A stretch of 64,000 bases of DNA from Rhizobium sp. R634 (GTDB lineage Bacteria; Pseudomonadota; Alphaproteobacteria; Rhizobiales; Rhizobiaceae). The stretch is taken from positions 124,001 through 188,000 of the forward strand of contig NZ_LOKW01000023.1 of assembly GCF_002211305.1 (NCBI RefSeq). The letters run 5' to 3'. The position numbers were made by a program, and so were the translations under genes. Shown in pieces: positions 1 through 9,219 of this stretch. A model generated the notes under the pieces. It searched no databases and was not told the DNA's origin. It worked only from the letters and a program-made list of their open reading frames with translations. Position 1 is the first letter of the stretch. The number at the start of each line of letters is the position of its first letter.

Positions 1-1367
1 ATGCGCCTTGCGATCCGTTCGATTGGAGCGCGCAATGTCACCATGAGGCCGGCTCCGGCCAAGAGGGCGACCAAAACACCGGAGACGGTAGCAGCTGCGG
101 ACAATAGTCGGGCGAAATCACTTTCCCGGTGAGCGTCATGTTCCTGAGTCGACGCGAACGACACGAGATTTTTCCATATCGACTGGACGGTTTTATCCGC
201 CTCTGCGTATTGCGCCTGCCGCCCTTCCGCGATCTTGACCAACTTCTCGGTATTCTGTTCGATGGCATTCCCCTGTAAGTAGAGGACCTCCTCCATTTTG
301 GGGAAGTCTGGCAATGAACCGGCTACGCCTCCAACCGCTACGGTGTCACGAGTCAGTTTCGTAAGCTGCTCAATGAGTCGCTCCTGGTTTTCAATGCTGG
401 CCGCCCGCAACAGGTTGTTTATCTCAATCTCTATCGAATCGGCATCCTGGCCTACCGATGCCACTGCCGCAATGAGCGTCTCCGATTCCGCCAATGGCTT
501 ATCCAAGGCTCGAACTGCGTGGGTTCCCTCGATCATATGCTGTATGGCGTGATCTCGCAGTCGCGGGGCAAACGCACTAAGGTCGATCCCTAGGCTGTGA
601 CGGAAAGCGCTATCCAGCCCGGAATTGGCGACGACGCTGGAGATTGCCTGTTCCAAGTTTGCGACTGCTTGTCCACCATCGCCCGTTGCAACGACGCGCT
701 TGACGGTTTTCATCGCCTTTTTGATCATGAGCGCCTGTTGCTGTGCCTCGGGGGTTTGCATCGCGCTGGCCGGCAGATTCACCAAATTTTCCGACAACCG
801 CTGCATAATTGCCGCCGTGTCGATTGAGCGGGTAGCCTCTCTGAGCATCGTTTTGCCAGAGTTTTCCTGGTTGCGGACCTGCGCACGGACTTTAACCGCG
901 GCCAGCTTCAGGTCGGCCGCGACCTGCTTGATCTCGGTCAAGCTTGCGGCAACGTCACGACGAATGGACAGCTCATCGTTGTGCAGGGACCACATGCGGT
1001 CCATGCTGTCAGAAATCGCGGACATCGCGGACTCACTGCTTTCAAGAGCACGAGTGTCACTACCAACGTCAGTGGCGACTTCCTGAAGCGACAGCATCGT
1101 GGCGCCCTGCCCCCTTAGACTTGCCAGGGCCTCATCACGGTTCTCCGTAGAACTCTGCGCCAAAAACCGGTTCATGCTCTCAGAGACGTCCCGAAATCCG
1201 CTCAAAGTCTCGAGAACTTCGCTCGATAGCCGAAGGCGAGATTGCAGCAATCCGGTCGCCTGTAGGCTCACGACACCGACGGCCGCCAGGATCATGACCA
1301 GCGGCACCAGTACTAATAAGACTTTCGCTCTGATGCTGAAAGCGGATAGCAAGCGATCGACGAACAT
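1..1367 (-). CDS. Membrane sensor, chemoreceptor (MCP)-like, N-terminal half only
   Basis: This frame is open from an ATG to the left edge, so about 455 N-terminal residues are visible and the output domain lies outside the window. A ribosome binding site GGAGG sits 4 bases before the ATG and an in-frame TAG lies just upstream. The protein has a short cytoplasmic start, a membrane segment (about residues 16-38), a long extracytoplasmic region of about 390 residues that looks almost wholly helical, a second membrane segment (about 428-448), and then RAPIERIARR, which looks like the first HAMP helix. This is the layout of methyl-accepting chemotaxis proteins. A histidine kinase or cyclase output cannot be excluded because it is off-window. 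The gene stands alone, apart from the catabolic operons. Confidence 0.7.
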   Translation of the reverse strand, partial: MFVDRLLSAFSIRAKVLLVLVPLVMILAAVGVVSLQATGLLQSRLRLSSEVLETLSGFRDVSESMNRFLAQSSTENRDEALASLRGQGATMLSLQEVATDVGSDTRALESSESAMSAISDSMDRMWSLHNDELSIRRDVAASLTEIKQVAADLKLAAVKVRAQVRNQENSGKTMLREATRSIDTAAIMQRLSENLVNLPASAMQTPEAQQQALMIKKAMKTVKRVVATGDGGQAVANLEQAISSVVANSGLDSAFRHSLGIDLSAFAPRLRDHAIQHMIEGTHAVRALDKPLAESETLIAAVASVGQDADSIEIEINNLLRAASIENQERLIEQLTKLTRDTVAVGGVAGSLPDFPKMEEVLYLQGNAIEQNTEKLVKIAEGRQAQYAEADKTVQSIWKNLVSFASTQEHDAHRESDFARLLSAAATVSGVLVALLAGAGLMVTLRAPIERIARR

Positions 1368-1550
1368 AAAACCTCCAGATGACTAAAGCGGGCACTGCCA
1401 CCCATTTCTGGAGTTTTAGTTATTCGACCTAAACGAAGAGGAAGAAAGTTCGAATGCGGAAATGCAAAGTGCTTTACATCTTGTTAGGATTTCCACGTCG
1501 AATTGACGCTCAAACTATCAACTTTAACGACAAGTTAATGTCTTCTCGAG

Positions 1551-2236
1551 TTATCTTCGGAAGGGACTATCGTCAGGTTTCAGGTCGATGTGCAGGACGT
1601 TCCCCGTGAGCTTTCCAGACAGTTCTGGATTTGCGAGGAATTGGACAGCTTGAACAAGTGTCCTAAGCGTCTCACTTTGAACGTAAGATGTAGAACGCGC
1701 ATTTCTGGTATGAACAGCGTTTATCCTAAGCCCCGAGTCGAAATACTTCTTCGCCATCGCACTCGTCGTAGTTCGTAAGGCCGCTTGGAGCACAGCTTCG
1801 CGGTCGGCCTCTAGCAGCGACTTCTCGTCAAACCAGGCGATATTCACAACAGCGAGTTCCTCTCCCTGGAGGCGGGAGCCGAAAGCACTTGTCACCCTTA
1901 TCAGGTTGGAGACGGCATCAAGCCCAAGATCCGTAGCGGAAAGCGGTTCGGCGCATTCACGGCGACGGAAGGCTATGTTCACCAGAATATCGACCCGGCT
2001 CCAGCGTAGGTAGACCTGATCGACCATTGAATTGACATACACGTCCCTATTCAAATTGACCTTAACCGGAAACAAATTCGTCCCCGAGACTGCGGTTAAT
2101 GAACTGAAGTCTGAAGGGTCGAGGTCACCTACGGCGACACGGTAGCCAGTTTCGAGGAAAGACTGCGCAAGACAGAAACCGACTGGGTTTGACGCGCCCA
2201 CCAACACGCATACTTTGCCTGCATGAGAGCCGGCAT
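1551..2236 (-). pseudogene. Decayed short-chain dehydrogenase/reductase with start-proximal frameshift
   Basis: The frame reads as an SDR: KVCVLVGASNPVGF is the nucleotide-binding turn, VDILVNIAF stands where NNAG normally is, and LTGNVLHIDL is the C-terminal strand. The YxxxK catalytic pair is absent; the expected segment reads AALRTTTSAMAKK. A strong AAGGAGG site precedes an ATG (2236) that would start MPALMQ, but this ATG is out of frame with the SDR body by one base and its own frame stops about 30 codons later. No start codon lies in the SDR frame between that site and the glycine motif. I infer a one-base indel after the start in a gene already losing catalytic residues. A non-catalytic SDR using an upstream start (frame open to 2387) is the alternative. 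Confidence 0.55.
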
Positions 2237-2671
2237 CGGTTTGTCCTCCTTGGATAAACCCTTCCGTCGGCGGCGTCCGGCAAGCGTTGTGAGCCTTAGA
2301 TCCTGGTTTCACGCGGAAAACGGTCCATGTGTGAAACCGTGAGATCCAGCAACTCGTTCGTATCTCAACAGGGAAACCACCACACACTTATCTCCAAATC
2401 ACGTTGTCTCCCGCCTCTCCGACCCCAAGCCATGAGGACATGGAAGATGATCGACGGACAATCCAGCGATCCGGTTTCACGAGGTCTTTGGCCCGCGCCG
2501 GTTTGGTCTCGCCGTGCCACAGTTGGACCTTCCATGGAACAGCCCGTGGATGTCTCTGGGGAACGGCATCTTTCCGGAAAGTCCTACGCTTTCACACGCG
2601 GCTCTCTGACGCGTATGCATTCGTTTGGCCCTCAACGCTTGCACGCGCAGCATCGTCGAGCGCGTCAACGT

Positions 2672-2767
2672 CTATTGCAGACTGGCCTTCAGATAGGCAC
2701 TCGCATTCTCGCGTTCCACGGTCGAGGTCGGTGGAATGATAATGCTGTCTTTCAAAAACTCGCTCAT
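2672..2767 (-). CDS. Possible 31-residue small ORF or gene remnant
   Basis: An ATG preceded by GAAGGAACGAAAC opens a 31-codon frame starting MSEFLKDSIIIPPTS and ending in TAG. It lies about 95 bases downstream of the NADH dehydrogenase gene on the same strand, behind a small hairpin. I do not recognise the product. It could be a genuine small gene at the end of the operon, or the N-terminus of a gene destroyed in the region that follows. Only the start signal supports it. Confidence 0.25.
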   Translation of the reverse strand: MSEFLKDSIIIPPTSTVERENASAYLKASLQ

Positions 2768-2825
2768 GTTTCGTTCCTTCAATAGCTGCAGGTGACAAGG
2801 TCGTTCCGCGCAATGCTCACGAAAG

Positions 2826-2845
2826 CGTGGCGTGCTTCCGCCACG
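2826..2845 (-). terminator. Hairpin downstream of the regulon A leftward operon
   Basis: CGTGGCG and CGCCACG pair with a 6-base loop 18 bases past the stop of the type II NADH dehydrogenase gene, the last gene of the operon. The U-tract on that strand is weak (CTTTCG), so it may be a weak terminator or only an mRNA-end structure. Confidence 0.4.
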
Positions 2846-2862
2846 TCACTGATAAATCCCTG

Positions 2863-4125
2863 CTAGACCTCGTCCTTCAGCGTCTCCTTCTGGGTAATAA
2901 GGCGGGCAGAGTGGTGTCCGGAGGTAAATGCCCAAAGCCAGCTCAGCGCGACCGCCATGCGGCTCCGTGTTCCGATCAAAAAGTAGATGTGGGCAAAGCC
3001 CCAGATCCACCAGGCGATGGAGCCCTTGAGCCGAAGCCTGCCGAAATCGATCACCGCGGAGCTTGGCCCTATGGTGGCAAGATTACCAAGATGCCTGTAC
3101 TTGAAGGGAGGCGGCGCTGAGCGCTGCTTAAGGCGGGCGTTGATCACCTGGGCGACGTATTTTCCCTGCTGCTTTGCGGCAGGAGCGATACCAGGAACCG
3201 GCATTCCCTCGCCGGTCTTAACGCTCGCGGTATCGCCGACAACGAAGATCTCCGGGTGTTCTGAGATCGTGAGGTCGGGCTGCACGATAGCCCGCCCTGC
3301 TCGATCTGTCTCCGCCCCGACCCATACGGCGGCCTTGGATGCCTGCACGCCCGCCGCCCATATGACCGTACGGCTCGGGACGAACTCGTCCCCGATCGAT
3401 ATACCTTCCTCGGTGCAGTCGGTTACCGGCCGTCCCGTGCGAACCTCGACGCCCATCGACGCAAGGGATCGCTCGGCGTATTGCGATAACGCCTCGTGGA
3501 AAACAGGCAGAACACGCGGTCCTGCCTCTACAAGAAGAATACGCGCCAAAGTCGTATCGATGTTTCTGAATTCCTCGACAAGCGTCCTTTGAGCCAGTTC
3601 GGCGATGATCCCGGCCATCTCGACGCCTGTCGGTCCGGCGCCGATTATCGAGAAGGTCAGCATTGCGGCCCGCGCTTGGGGATCGGTTTCCAGCTCCGCC
3701 TTTTCGAACGCCAGGAGAAGACGACGGCGGATGGTGGTGGCGTCTTCCAACGCCTTCAGTCCGGGCGCAAAAGGCTCCCATTCATCCCGGCCGAAATACG
3801 CGTGACGGGCCCCTGTTGCGAGAACAAGGGTATCGTAGGGAATGGCATGACCGCCCTTGAGCGAGACGAGCCGCTTCTCGACATCGACGCCCACGACCTC
3901 GCCAAGAAGCGTTGTGACATCTTTCCTTCCACGGAAGACTGCGCGAATGGGCCAGGCAATCTCGGAGGTCGCCAGGACGGTCGTTGCGACCTGATAGAGC
4001 AGCGGCTGGAACAGGTGATGATTGCGTCTGTCGACGATCGTGATCGAAAGGTTTGGACATTTGAGATCCTTGGCCAATTGGAGACCGGCGAAACCGCCTC
4101 CCACGATGACAACTCGATGCTCCAT
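2863..4125 (-). CDS. ndh: Type II NADH dehydrogenase (NDH-2), FAD-dependent
   Basis: A non-proton-pumping NADH:quinone oxidoreductase of about 420 residues, close to the usual family length, probably attached to the inner membrane face. The N-terminal FAD motif is VVIVGGGFAGLQLAK; the second Rossmann motif IIGAGPTGVEMAG binds NADH; IFVVGDTAS is the conserved C-terminal FAD contact; and AAKQQGKYVA is a typical quinone-site segment. The C-terminus carries an aromatic hydrophobic stretch (AWWIWGFAHIYFLIG) suited to membrane attachment. I chose the ATG behind GGAGGACGAA; the longer frame adds 20 residues without a good start. It is the last gene of the operon and would reoxidise NADH made by the alcohol dehydrogenases. 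Confidence 0.9.
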   Translation of the reverse strand: MEHRVVIVGGGFAGLQLAKDLKCPNLSITIVDRRNHHLFQPLLYQVATTVLATSEIAWPIRAVFRGRKDVTTLLGEVVGVDVEKRLVSLKGGHAIPYDTLVLATGARHAYFGRDEWEPFAPGLKALEDATTIRRRLLLAFEKAELETDPQARAAMLTFSIIGAGPTGVEMAGIIAELAQRTLVEEFRNIDTTLARILLVEAGPRVLPVFHEALSQYAERSLASMGVEVRTGRPVTDCTEEGISIGDEFVPSRTVIWAAGVQASKAAVWVGAETDRAGRAIVQPDLTISEHPEIFVVGDTASVKTGEGMPVPGIAPAAKQQGKYVAQVINARLKQRSAPPPFKYRHLGNLATIGPSSAVIDFGRLRLKGSIAWWIWGFAHIYFLIGTRSRMAVALSWLWAFTSGHHSARLITQKETLKDEV

Positions 4126-4195
4126 TTCGTCCTCCCGCGAGCCTTTGAAAAAAACCCACCTCGAGCGCGTCCTTCGGTGTTGCACGATCGCAAGC

Positions 4196-4507
4196 TCAGT
4201 CGCTGATGCGACTGCTCACAATGATGGAAGGGGGGCTTACCAGCAACGGAAGCAACGGTTCGAGAACACGCTTGACGTTCGCAGATTCTCCGTGACGCGC
4301 GGCTGCCTCCTCGTTTGCCCAACCATCGAGAATGAAGAACGTATTCGGCTCGTCGGAGCGCTGGTAGAGATTGTAGTAGAGGCAGCCCTCTTCCTCGCGG
4401 GCAGGGCCGACAAACTCCTGGAGCAGTGTTTTGACACGGTCCCGGTTACGCGTCGATGTTTTAAACTCAACGATGAGATGCTGTTCGTCGGACTTGCTCG
4501 ATGGCAT
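4196..4507 (-). CDS. Antibiotic-biosynthesis-monooxygenase (ABM) domain protein
   Basis: A 103-residue dimeric-barrel protein of the YgiN/ABM family, whose members act as cofactor-free quinol monooxygenases or as small-molecule binding proteins. Typical features are the strand LIVEFKT, the helix RVKTLLQEFVGPAREEEGC, the next strand YYNLYQRSDEPNTFFILDGW, and AAARHGES with the conserved His. It starts at an ATG behind AGGAG, 11 bases after the alcohol dehydrogenase stop, so the two are co-transcribed. The true substrate cannot be read from sequence. A role on a quinol or aldehyde intermediate of this operon's pathway is an inference. Confidence 0.8.
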   Translation of the reverse strand: MPSSKSDEQHLIVEFKTSTRNRDRVKTLLQEFVGPAREEEGCLYYNLYQRSDEPNTFFILDGWANEEAAARHGESANVKRVLEPLLPLLVSPPSIIVSSRISD

Positions 4508-4518
4508 GTGGGAAGCTC

Positions 4519-5619
4519 CTAATTGAAGACGATGACGGGCTTGATCACGCGGCCAGCTTCGGCATCGGCGATGGCCTCGTTGATTTTCTCGAACGGATAC
4601 TTTGTGATCAGCTTCTGGAACGGGAACAGGCCGGCCTGGTTTAGTTCGACCAGTTGGGGGATGAAGAGCTGCGGGATCTGATCCCCGAGGATGGCACCCT
4701 GAATTTTCCGGTTGAAGACCATGAGGTCCAGCGGGATTGGAATATCCTTGCCGAGCGCGTCGAGCCCGAGGAGGACGACATGACCCCCTGCCCGCGTGCA
4801 TTTGATCGTGTTCAGGATGACGGGAATGATACCCACGGCGTCGATGGCAAAATCGGCACCGCCGCCCGTCAAGGCGTGGATCTGCTCCACGACGTCTGGG
4901 TCCCTGCCGTTGATAGCGTGGGTCGCGCCCAACGTCTCAGCCATGGCCAAACGCTGCTCGTTCAGGTCGATGATGATGATCTTGCTGCACCGCCGGACCT
5001 TGGCGGCCATCACCGCAGCCATGCCGACCGCTCCCGCGCCGAACACGGCAATGGTTTGACCGATCTCCGGCTTCATGGCGTTGATGACGGTACCTGCTCC
5101 CGTTGCCATGCCGCAACCGAGCGGGGCCGCATTCGTCAGGTCGAAATCCTTGGGAAGCTGCGCGGCGTTGTTTTCAGTCGCCAGGATGTGGGTCGCGAAG
5201 GATGACTGGCCGACAAAGTTGCTGCCGATGCCGACTTCATCACACAGCAAGGCCTTCTTGCCGTTCGGACGAAGCCCCGTCAGATTGTACTGGGTGTAGT
5301 TCTGGCAGTTCATCGGGTGAGAGCGCCGGCAATCGCCGCAGAAGCCACATGAACTCTGGCTGAGCGCAACGTGGTCGCCCACCCTTAAATCTTGGACGTC
5401 CGCCCCGATGGCCTCGACGATACCAACACCTTCATGTCCTGGTATGACCGGGGCGGGAGGTCCAAATATCCCATCACGGAGCAACAGGTCGGTATGGCAG
5501 ATGCCCGTGGCGACCGTCCGCACGAGAATTTCATTGCCTTCTGGATCCGCCAGCTCAAGTTCACGAAACTCAAGCGGAGCTTTCGGTTTTGCGGCCACGG
5601 CCGCCGTTATCTTCACCAT
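4519..5619 (-). CDS. Zinc-dependent alcohol dehydrogenase, aryl-alcohol type
   Basis: A medium-chain NAD(P)-dependent alcohol dehydrogenase of 366 residues, resembling benzyl/aryl-alcohol dehydrogenases. Catalytic zinc ligands are visible at Cys41 (GICHTD), His62-Glu63 (GHEG) and the Cys in APLGCGM. All four structural zinc cysteines are present at 91, 94, 97 and 105. GAGAVGMAAVMAAK is the cofactor motif and IIIIDLNEQR supplies the acidic residue favouring NAD over NADP. The start was moved to the second ATG, behind GGAGATAAGA. It lies in the operon after the transporter permeases. A paralogue with the same cysteine spacing is transcribed divergently from the other side of the operon promoter. 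Confidence 0.88.
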   Translation of the reverse strand: MVKITAAVAAKPKAPLEFRELELADPEGNEILVRTVATGICHTDLLLRDGIFGPPAPVIPGHEGVGIVEAIGADVQDLRVGDHVALSQSSCGFCGDCRRSHPMNCQNYTQYNLTGLRPNGKKALLCDEVGIGSNFVGQSSFATHILATENNAAQLPKDFDLTNAAPLGCGMATGAGTVINAMKPEIGQTIAVFGAGAVGMAAVMAAKVRRCSKIIIIDLNEQRLAMAETLGATHAINGRDPDVVEQIHALTGGGADFAIDAVGIIPVILNTIKCTRAGGHVVLLGLDALGKDIPIPLDLMVFNRKIQGAILGDQIPQLFIPQLVELNQAGLFPFQKLITKYPFEKINEAIADAEAGRVIKPVIVFN

Positions 5620-5681
5620 TCTTATCTCCTGCATTCTCCCGCGTTGACACCGGGAATGACCTGTTTGGCAGATCCTTGCGG

Positions 5682-6689
5682 CTAGACGCGACCGACGCGT
5701 GCTCCGTAAATGATCGCAGCAAGCGCGATGATCCCGCCCTGGACGATCAGCTTGCCGGGCTCCTGGATGCCGAACACCGTCAACATCGCGAAGAGGAAAC
5801 TGAAGGCGACGACCGCCACGAAAGGCCCCGCGACGCCACCGCGGTCGACGCCGAACGTCACCCCACCGAGAATCGTCGCGGCGAGAGCGTTCATGAAGGT
5901 GTCGAAGCCGGGCTTGATCGTGCCAACGGCCAGAGCCGACACCTGAACCAGGGCGGCGATGCCTGTCAGCGTGCCCGCAAGCGTATGGGAGACAAAAATC
6001 GTGCGGGCCAGAGGTATGCCTGTTATCTCCGCCGCCCTTGGATTGTCGCCGACAGCGCGGAAGTAGCGCCCGAGGATCAAGAAGCGGAACGCTAATGCGA
6101 CGAGAACGGAAATCCCGATCCAGACGATCACGGAGTAAGACAGGCCGTAGATGTTCCCGCTCGTCAGGACGCGAAGCCAGCTTGGTGTCGAACCCGGTGC
6201 ACGGCCCGAACTCATGAATTGGATGATCCCGATGAGGATCGCCGATACGCTCAGCGTCGCGATGACCGCGGAGGCGCGGACATAGGCCACGAGGGCGCCG
6301 TTGATCAGACCGACGGCAAGGCCGATGACGATCGGCATCAGGACCGTGACGAAGGGCGGGTAACTGTTGAGGAGCCCGGAGCTGGCGAGATAGATCGAAA
6401 AAGCAAAAACGCCACTGACCGAGAGATCAATAGAACGCACCCGCATGACAAGAGATTGCGCCAGCACCGCGATCCCAAGCGGTGCTGACTGTTTCAGGAT
6501 CACGAACCAATAGTTTGGATTGATCAGCGTCGCGCTTACAGCGGGGGCCACAGCGATCAGGATTGCGAGCACGTAATATGCCGGGGGCAAACCGAGCACC
6601 CAGGAAAGTATGCGCCTGGCGGTGAGAGTGCGCGATGGCGTCACAATTTTCGCATCCGTTGTGGTCATCGAGAGGTCCATCTCTTTCAA
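5682..6689 (-). CDS. CUT2 sugar ABC transporter permease (transporter 1, second permease)
   Basis: An integral membrane permease of the RbsC/AraH family, 335 residues, with about eight to ten hydrophobic segments beginning near residue 30. The family motif appears as RSIDLSVSGVFAFS, and the C-terminal signature as AATILGGVTFGVDRGGVAG. Its ATG overlaps the TGA of the preceding permease (ATGA), implying translational coupling. Having two separate permeases per transporter is the LsrCD or YtfT/YjfF arrangement, not the single RbsC arrangement. It should form a heterodimeric channel with its neighbour. Substrate is unknown. Confidence 0.88.
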   Translation of the reverse strand: MKEMDLSMTTTDAKIVTPSRTLTARRILSWVLGLPPAYYVLAILIAVAPAVSATLINPNYWFVILKQSAPLGIAVLAQSLVMRVRSIDLSVSGVFAFSIYLASSGLLNSYPPFVTVLMPIVIGLAVGLINGALVAYVRASAVIATLSVSAILIGIIQFMSSGRAPGSTPSWLRVLTSGNIYGLSYSVIVWIGISVLVALAFRFLILGRYFRAVGDNPRAAEITGIPLARTIFVSHTLAGTLTGIAALVQVSALAVGTIKPGFDTFMNALAATILGGVTFGVDRGGVAGPFVAVVAFSFLFAMLTVFGIQEPGKLIVQGGIIALAAIIYGARVGRV

Positions 6690-7627
6690 AGTCCGATCGT
6701 TTTGCGACGCTGTGAGACGACGAGTGCTAGCAGCAGAAGGCCCTTCACGACCGACTGGAGGAATGCCGAGACGTTGGCGAGGTTCATCACGTTGTTGACG
6801 ATGCCGAGGATAGCCGCGCCGGCCACAGTGCCGAGGATGCTGCCGATACCGCCAGCTAGGTGAACACCCCCCAGCGCTGCTGCGGTAACGGATTCAATTC
6901 CGAATGTGGCGCCCCCCTTGGGATCGCCCGAGGCAAGGCGACCTGCGAGGAACATCCCGGCAGCGCAAGCAAATAGCGCCGACAGGATGTAGGCCTTGAT
7001 GACTGTGCGCTCGACCGGGACGCCATTCATGCGGGCATTGAAGTCGTTACCACCTGAAGCGAACAGGTAAAGGCCAAACGGCCTGCGATAAAGCAACCAG
7101 GCAGCAACGAACGTGGCGACGATCAGCCAGAGCAGCGAGTTTGGCACGGGCCCAACGGAACCCGCGACTGACGCCGAAAGCCATTCGGGCACCTTCCCGC
7201 CGGGGATAGGAAGAATGATGAGCGCCAATCCCTGGCCGATACCCATGGTTGCCAGGGTCATGATGATCGGATGGACTTTGAGCCTGGCTACGCCGTAGCC
7301 ATTCGAGAATCCGAATGCGATCGCAACCGCAATGCAAAGCATGACACGGACAACCTCGGGCATGTCGAGTGTCATGATCGTAGTCGTCACGCTGATGATC
7401 GAACCAACGGAAACGTCTAGGCCGCCCGTCAGGATCACAAAGGTCTGGCCGAGCGCAGAAATGACAAGAACAGTGGATTGGGCCAGCAGGTTCGACAGAT
7501 TCTCCGGCGCCAGAAATTGTGGAAGCAGGATAACCGAGGCGACCACCAGCACGAATAGCGTCCCGATCGACAGCCGGATCGCACCCGCCCTATAGGGTGC
7601 CTTCAGGAACTTTGCGACGGTATTCAT
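6686..7627 (-). CDS. CUT2 sugar ABC transporter permease (transporter 1, first permease)
   Basis: A 313-residue RbsC-family permease with an N-terminal membrane segment at about residues 20-40, the motif GGLDVSVGSIIS, and a C-terminal ALGGVHLAGGIGSILG signature. A strong GGAGG lies before its ATG, 9 bases after the ATPase stop. It pairs with the downstream permease, whose start overlaps its stop. Position 2 in the ATPase-permease-permease order fits the LsrC-like partner. Confidence 0.88.
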   Translation of the reverse strand: MNTVAKFLKAPYRAGAIRLSIGTLFVLVVASVILLPQFLAPENLSNLLAQSTVLVISALGQTFVILTGGLDVSVGSIISVTTTIMTLDMPEVVRVMLCIAVAIAFGFSNGYGVARLKVHPIIMTLATMGIGQGLALIILPIPGGKVPEWLSASVAGSVGPVPNSLLWLIVATFVAAWLLYRRPFGLYLFASGGNDFNARMNGVPVERTVIKAYILSALFACAAGMFLAGRLASGDPKGGATFGIESVTAAALGGVHLAGGIGSILGTVAGAAILGIVNNVMNLANVSAFLQSVVKGLLLLALVVSQRRKTIGL

Positions 7628-7636
7628 GTATCCTCC

Positions 7637-9163
7637 TCAATGAACAGCGGCGCGCGGATCGTGCGCGGAGTTCGAACCGAGTGCGGTTCCCAGGATGGTT
7701 TCCTCTGTGGCATCAAGCGCGGGCATCTGTCCGACGATCTTTTTGTCGTGAACGACCAGGATGTTGTCACAGAGCCCGATCAGTTCGGGGTGCTCGCGTG
7801 ACGAGACGATCACTGCACCGCCACGATCGGCAAAGTCGCGAAGCAGCTTATAGATTTCCGCTTTAGCGCCGACATCGACGCCACGTGTCGGCTCCTCGAT
7901 GACAAGGATATCAACCCCCGAAAGCAGCCAGCGGCCAAGAAGGACCTTTTGCTGGTTTCCGCCCGAAAGTTTGCCGACGGGCGAGGCTGGGTCGGCAGCC
8001 GCAACACGGAGCGACTTTATGACATCGTGAACCCTGGAGATGGAACGCCATGCAACGCTCGCCATGTTCCGGTTCAACTGCTTGCCAAGTGCGATGTTAT
8101 CGTAGATCGGAAGCCGAAGAAATAAGCCTTCCTGCTTGCGGTCTTCAGGAATGAAACCAATGCCGGCTGAGATCGCACTCGAAAAGCCGGAGGATACGTT
8201 CACACCGATCATGCTATCGTCGCGGCGACGCCGGACGGTCACAACTGCGGCGGTTTCGACCCCGACGACCGCACGCATGATTTCGCGCTGCCCCTGGCCT
8301 TCCAGCCCGGCCAGTCCGATGATCTCGCCCGTGCGTACGGAAAAACCGACTGGCGGGCCATGGTCATTGAGACGAAGCCCTGCCACGTCGAGCATCGGCG
8401 ACCCAATGGTCTGCGCCCTCGGCGGAAAGAAATTCTGAAGCTCGCGTCCAACCATGTTTGCCACAAGCGTTTGGAGATTGAAGTCTTCTGCCCTGGCTGT
8501 CTTTACCCAAGCCCCATCCTTCATGACGGTGATGGTGTCGCACAGTTCGAACACCTCGTTCATCCGATGCGAGATGTAGACGACAGCCTTCCCTTGCGCC
8601 TTCAGATCGCGGATGACCTTGAAGAGATGAGCGACGTCCGTCGAGTTTAGTGCCGCGGTCGGTTCATCGAAAATGAAGACATCGGCATTGGATGTCAGAC
8701 CTTTGGCGATTTCCACTGCCTGCTGCTGGGCAACCGTCAGCGTTTCCACAATCGCCGTGGCGTACAGTTGAGGGAAAACGTCGGCAAGCAGCTTGCGGGA
8801 TCGCTCGACGACCTCGGCGGTGTCTATCGACCCATCGGCACGCCGCGGTTCGTGTCCAAGAAACATGTTTTCGGCGACCGTGAGATTGGGGATCAGGGTG
8901 AACTCCTGAAACACTGTCGACACCCCGGCGAGACGCGCTTCCTTGGGGGAACGGAAGGTCACCTCTTCTCCTCGCAGACGGATGCGTCCAGCGGTCTGTT
9001 GATAGACGCCGGCCAGAATTCGCATCAGCGTGGATTTTCCCGCCCCGTTCTCGCCCATCAATGCGTGGACGGAGCCGCGTTCAAGCGAAAATTGAACATT
9101 CGACAGGACTTTGGCCGCACCAAAGGACTTGTTGATGCCGACCATCTCGACAAGCATACTCAT
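7637..9163 (-). CDS. CUT2 sugar ABC transporter ATPase (transporter 1)
   Basis: A duplicated ATPase of the RbsA/MglA family, 508 residues. The first half has Walker A GENGAGKST, a helical signature LTVAQQQAVEIAKGL and Walker B FIFDEPTAAL. The second half has GLEGQGQREI in place of a canonical Walker A, then LSGGNQQKV and VIEEPTRGVDVG; a degenerate second site is usual in this family. I preferred the ATG preceded by GGAAG over the one 12 bases upstream. A 9-bp intercistronic hairpin separates it from the solute-binding protein gene upstream. Confidence 0.9.
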   Translation of the reverse strand: MSMLVEMVGINKSFGAAKVLSNVQFSLERGSVHALMGENGAGKSTLMRILAGVYQQTAGRIRLRGEEVTFRSPKEARLAGVSTVFQEFTLIPNLTVAENMFLGHEPRRADGSIDTAEVVERSRKLLADVFPQLYATAIVETLTVAQQQAVEIAKGLTSNADVFIFDEPTAALNSTDVAHLFKVIRDLKAQGKAVVYISHRMNEVFELCDTITVMKDGAWVKTARAEDFNLQTLVANMVGRELQNFFPPRAQTIGSPMLDVAGLRLNDHGPPVGFSVRTGEIIGLAGLEGQGQREIMRAVVGVETAAVVTVRRRRDDSMIGVNVSSGFSSAISAGIGFIPEDRKQEGLFLRLPIYDNIALGKQLNRNMASVAWRSISRVHDVIKSLRVAAADPASPVGKLSGGNQQKVLLGRWLLSGVDILVIEEPTRGVDVGAKAEIYKLLRDFADRGGAVIVSSREHPELIGLCDNILVVHDKKIVGQMPALDATEETILGTALGSNSAHDPRAAVH

Positions 9164-9188
9164 GAACACTTCCATCTGCGAGGGTGAA

Positions 9189-9213
9189 GAGGGCGCGCTT
9201 TGTCCGCGCCCTC
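9189..9213 (-). promoter_or_regulatory. Intercistronic hairpin after solute-binding protein gene 1
   Basis: GAGGGCGCG pairs perfectly with CGCGCCCTC around a 7-base loop, starting 7 bases past the binding-protein stop and ending before the ATPase start. There is no U-tract, so it is more likely an mRNA-stabilising or partial-attenuation structure that favours the binding protein over the membrane components. Confidence 0.65.
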
Positions 9214-9219
9214 CATGCG

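Larger units (their letters stand above)
2388..2862. other. Mostly non-coding stretch between SDR remnant and NADH dehydrogenase
   Basis: Apart from the small ORF at 2672-2767 and the hairpin at 2826-2845 I see no gene. Overlapping frames of 60-150 codons occur on both strands, but their translations are rich in Arg, Ser and His with no recognisable domain, as expected for chance frames in GC-rich DNA. Confidence 0.5.

Noticed and set aside
625..1386. Rightward frames of 60-150 codons opposite the left-edge sensor gene
   Set aside because: They lie antisense to a continuous 455-codon frame with a clear ribosome site, membrane segments and HAMP start, and have no recognisable domain.
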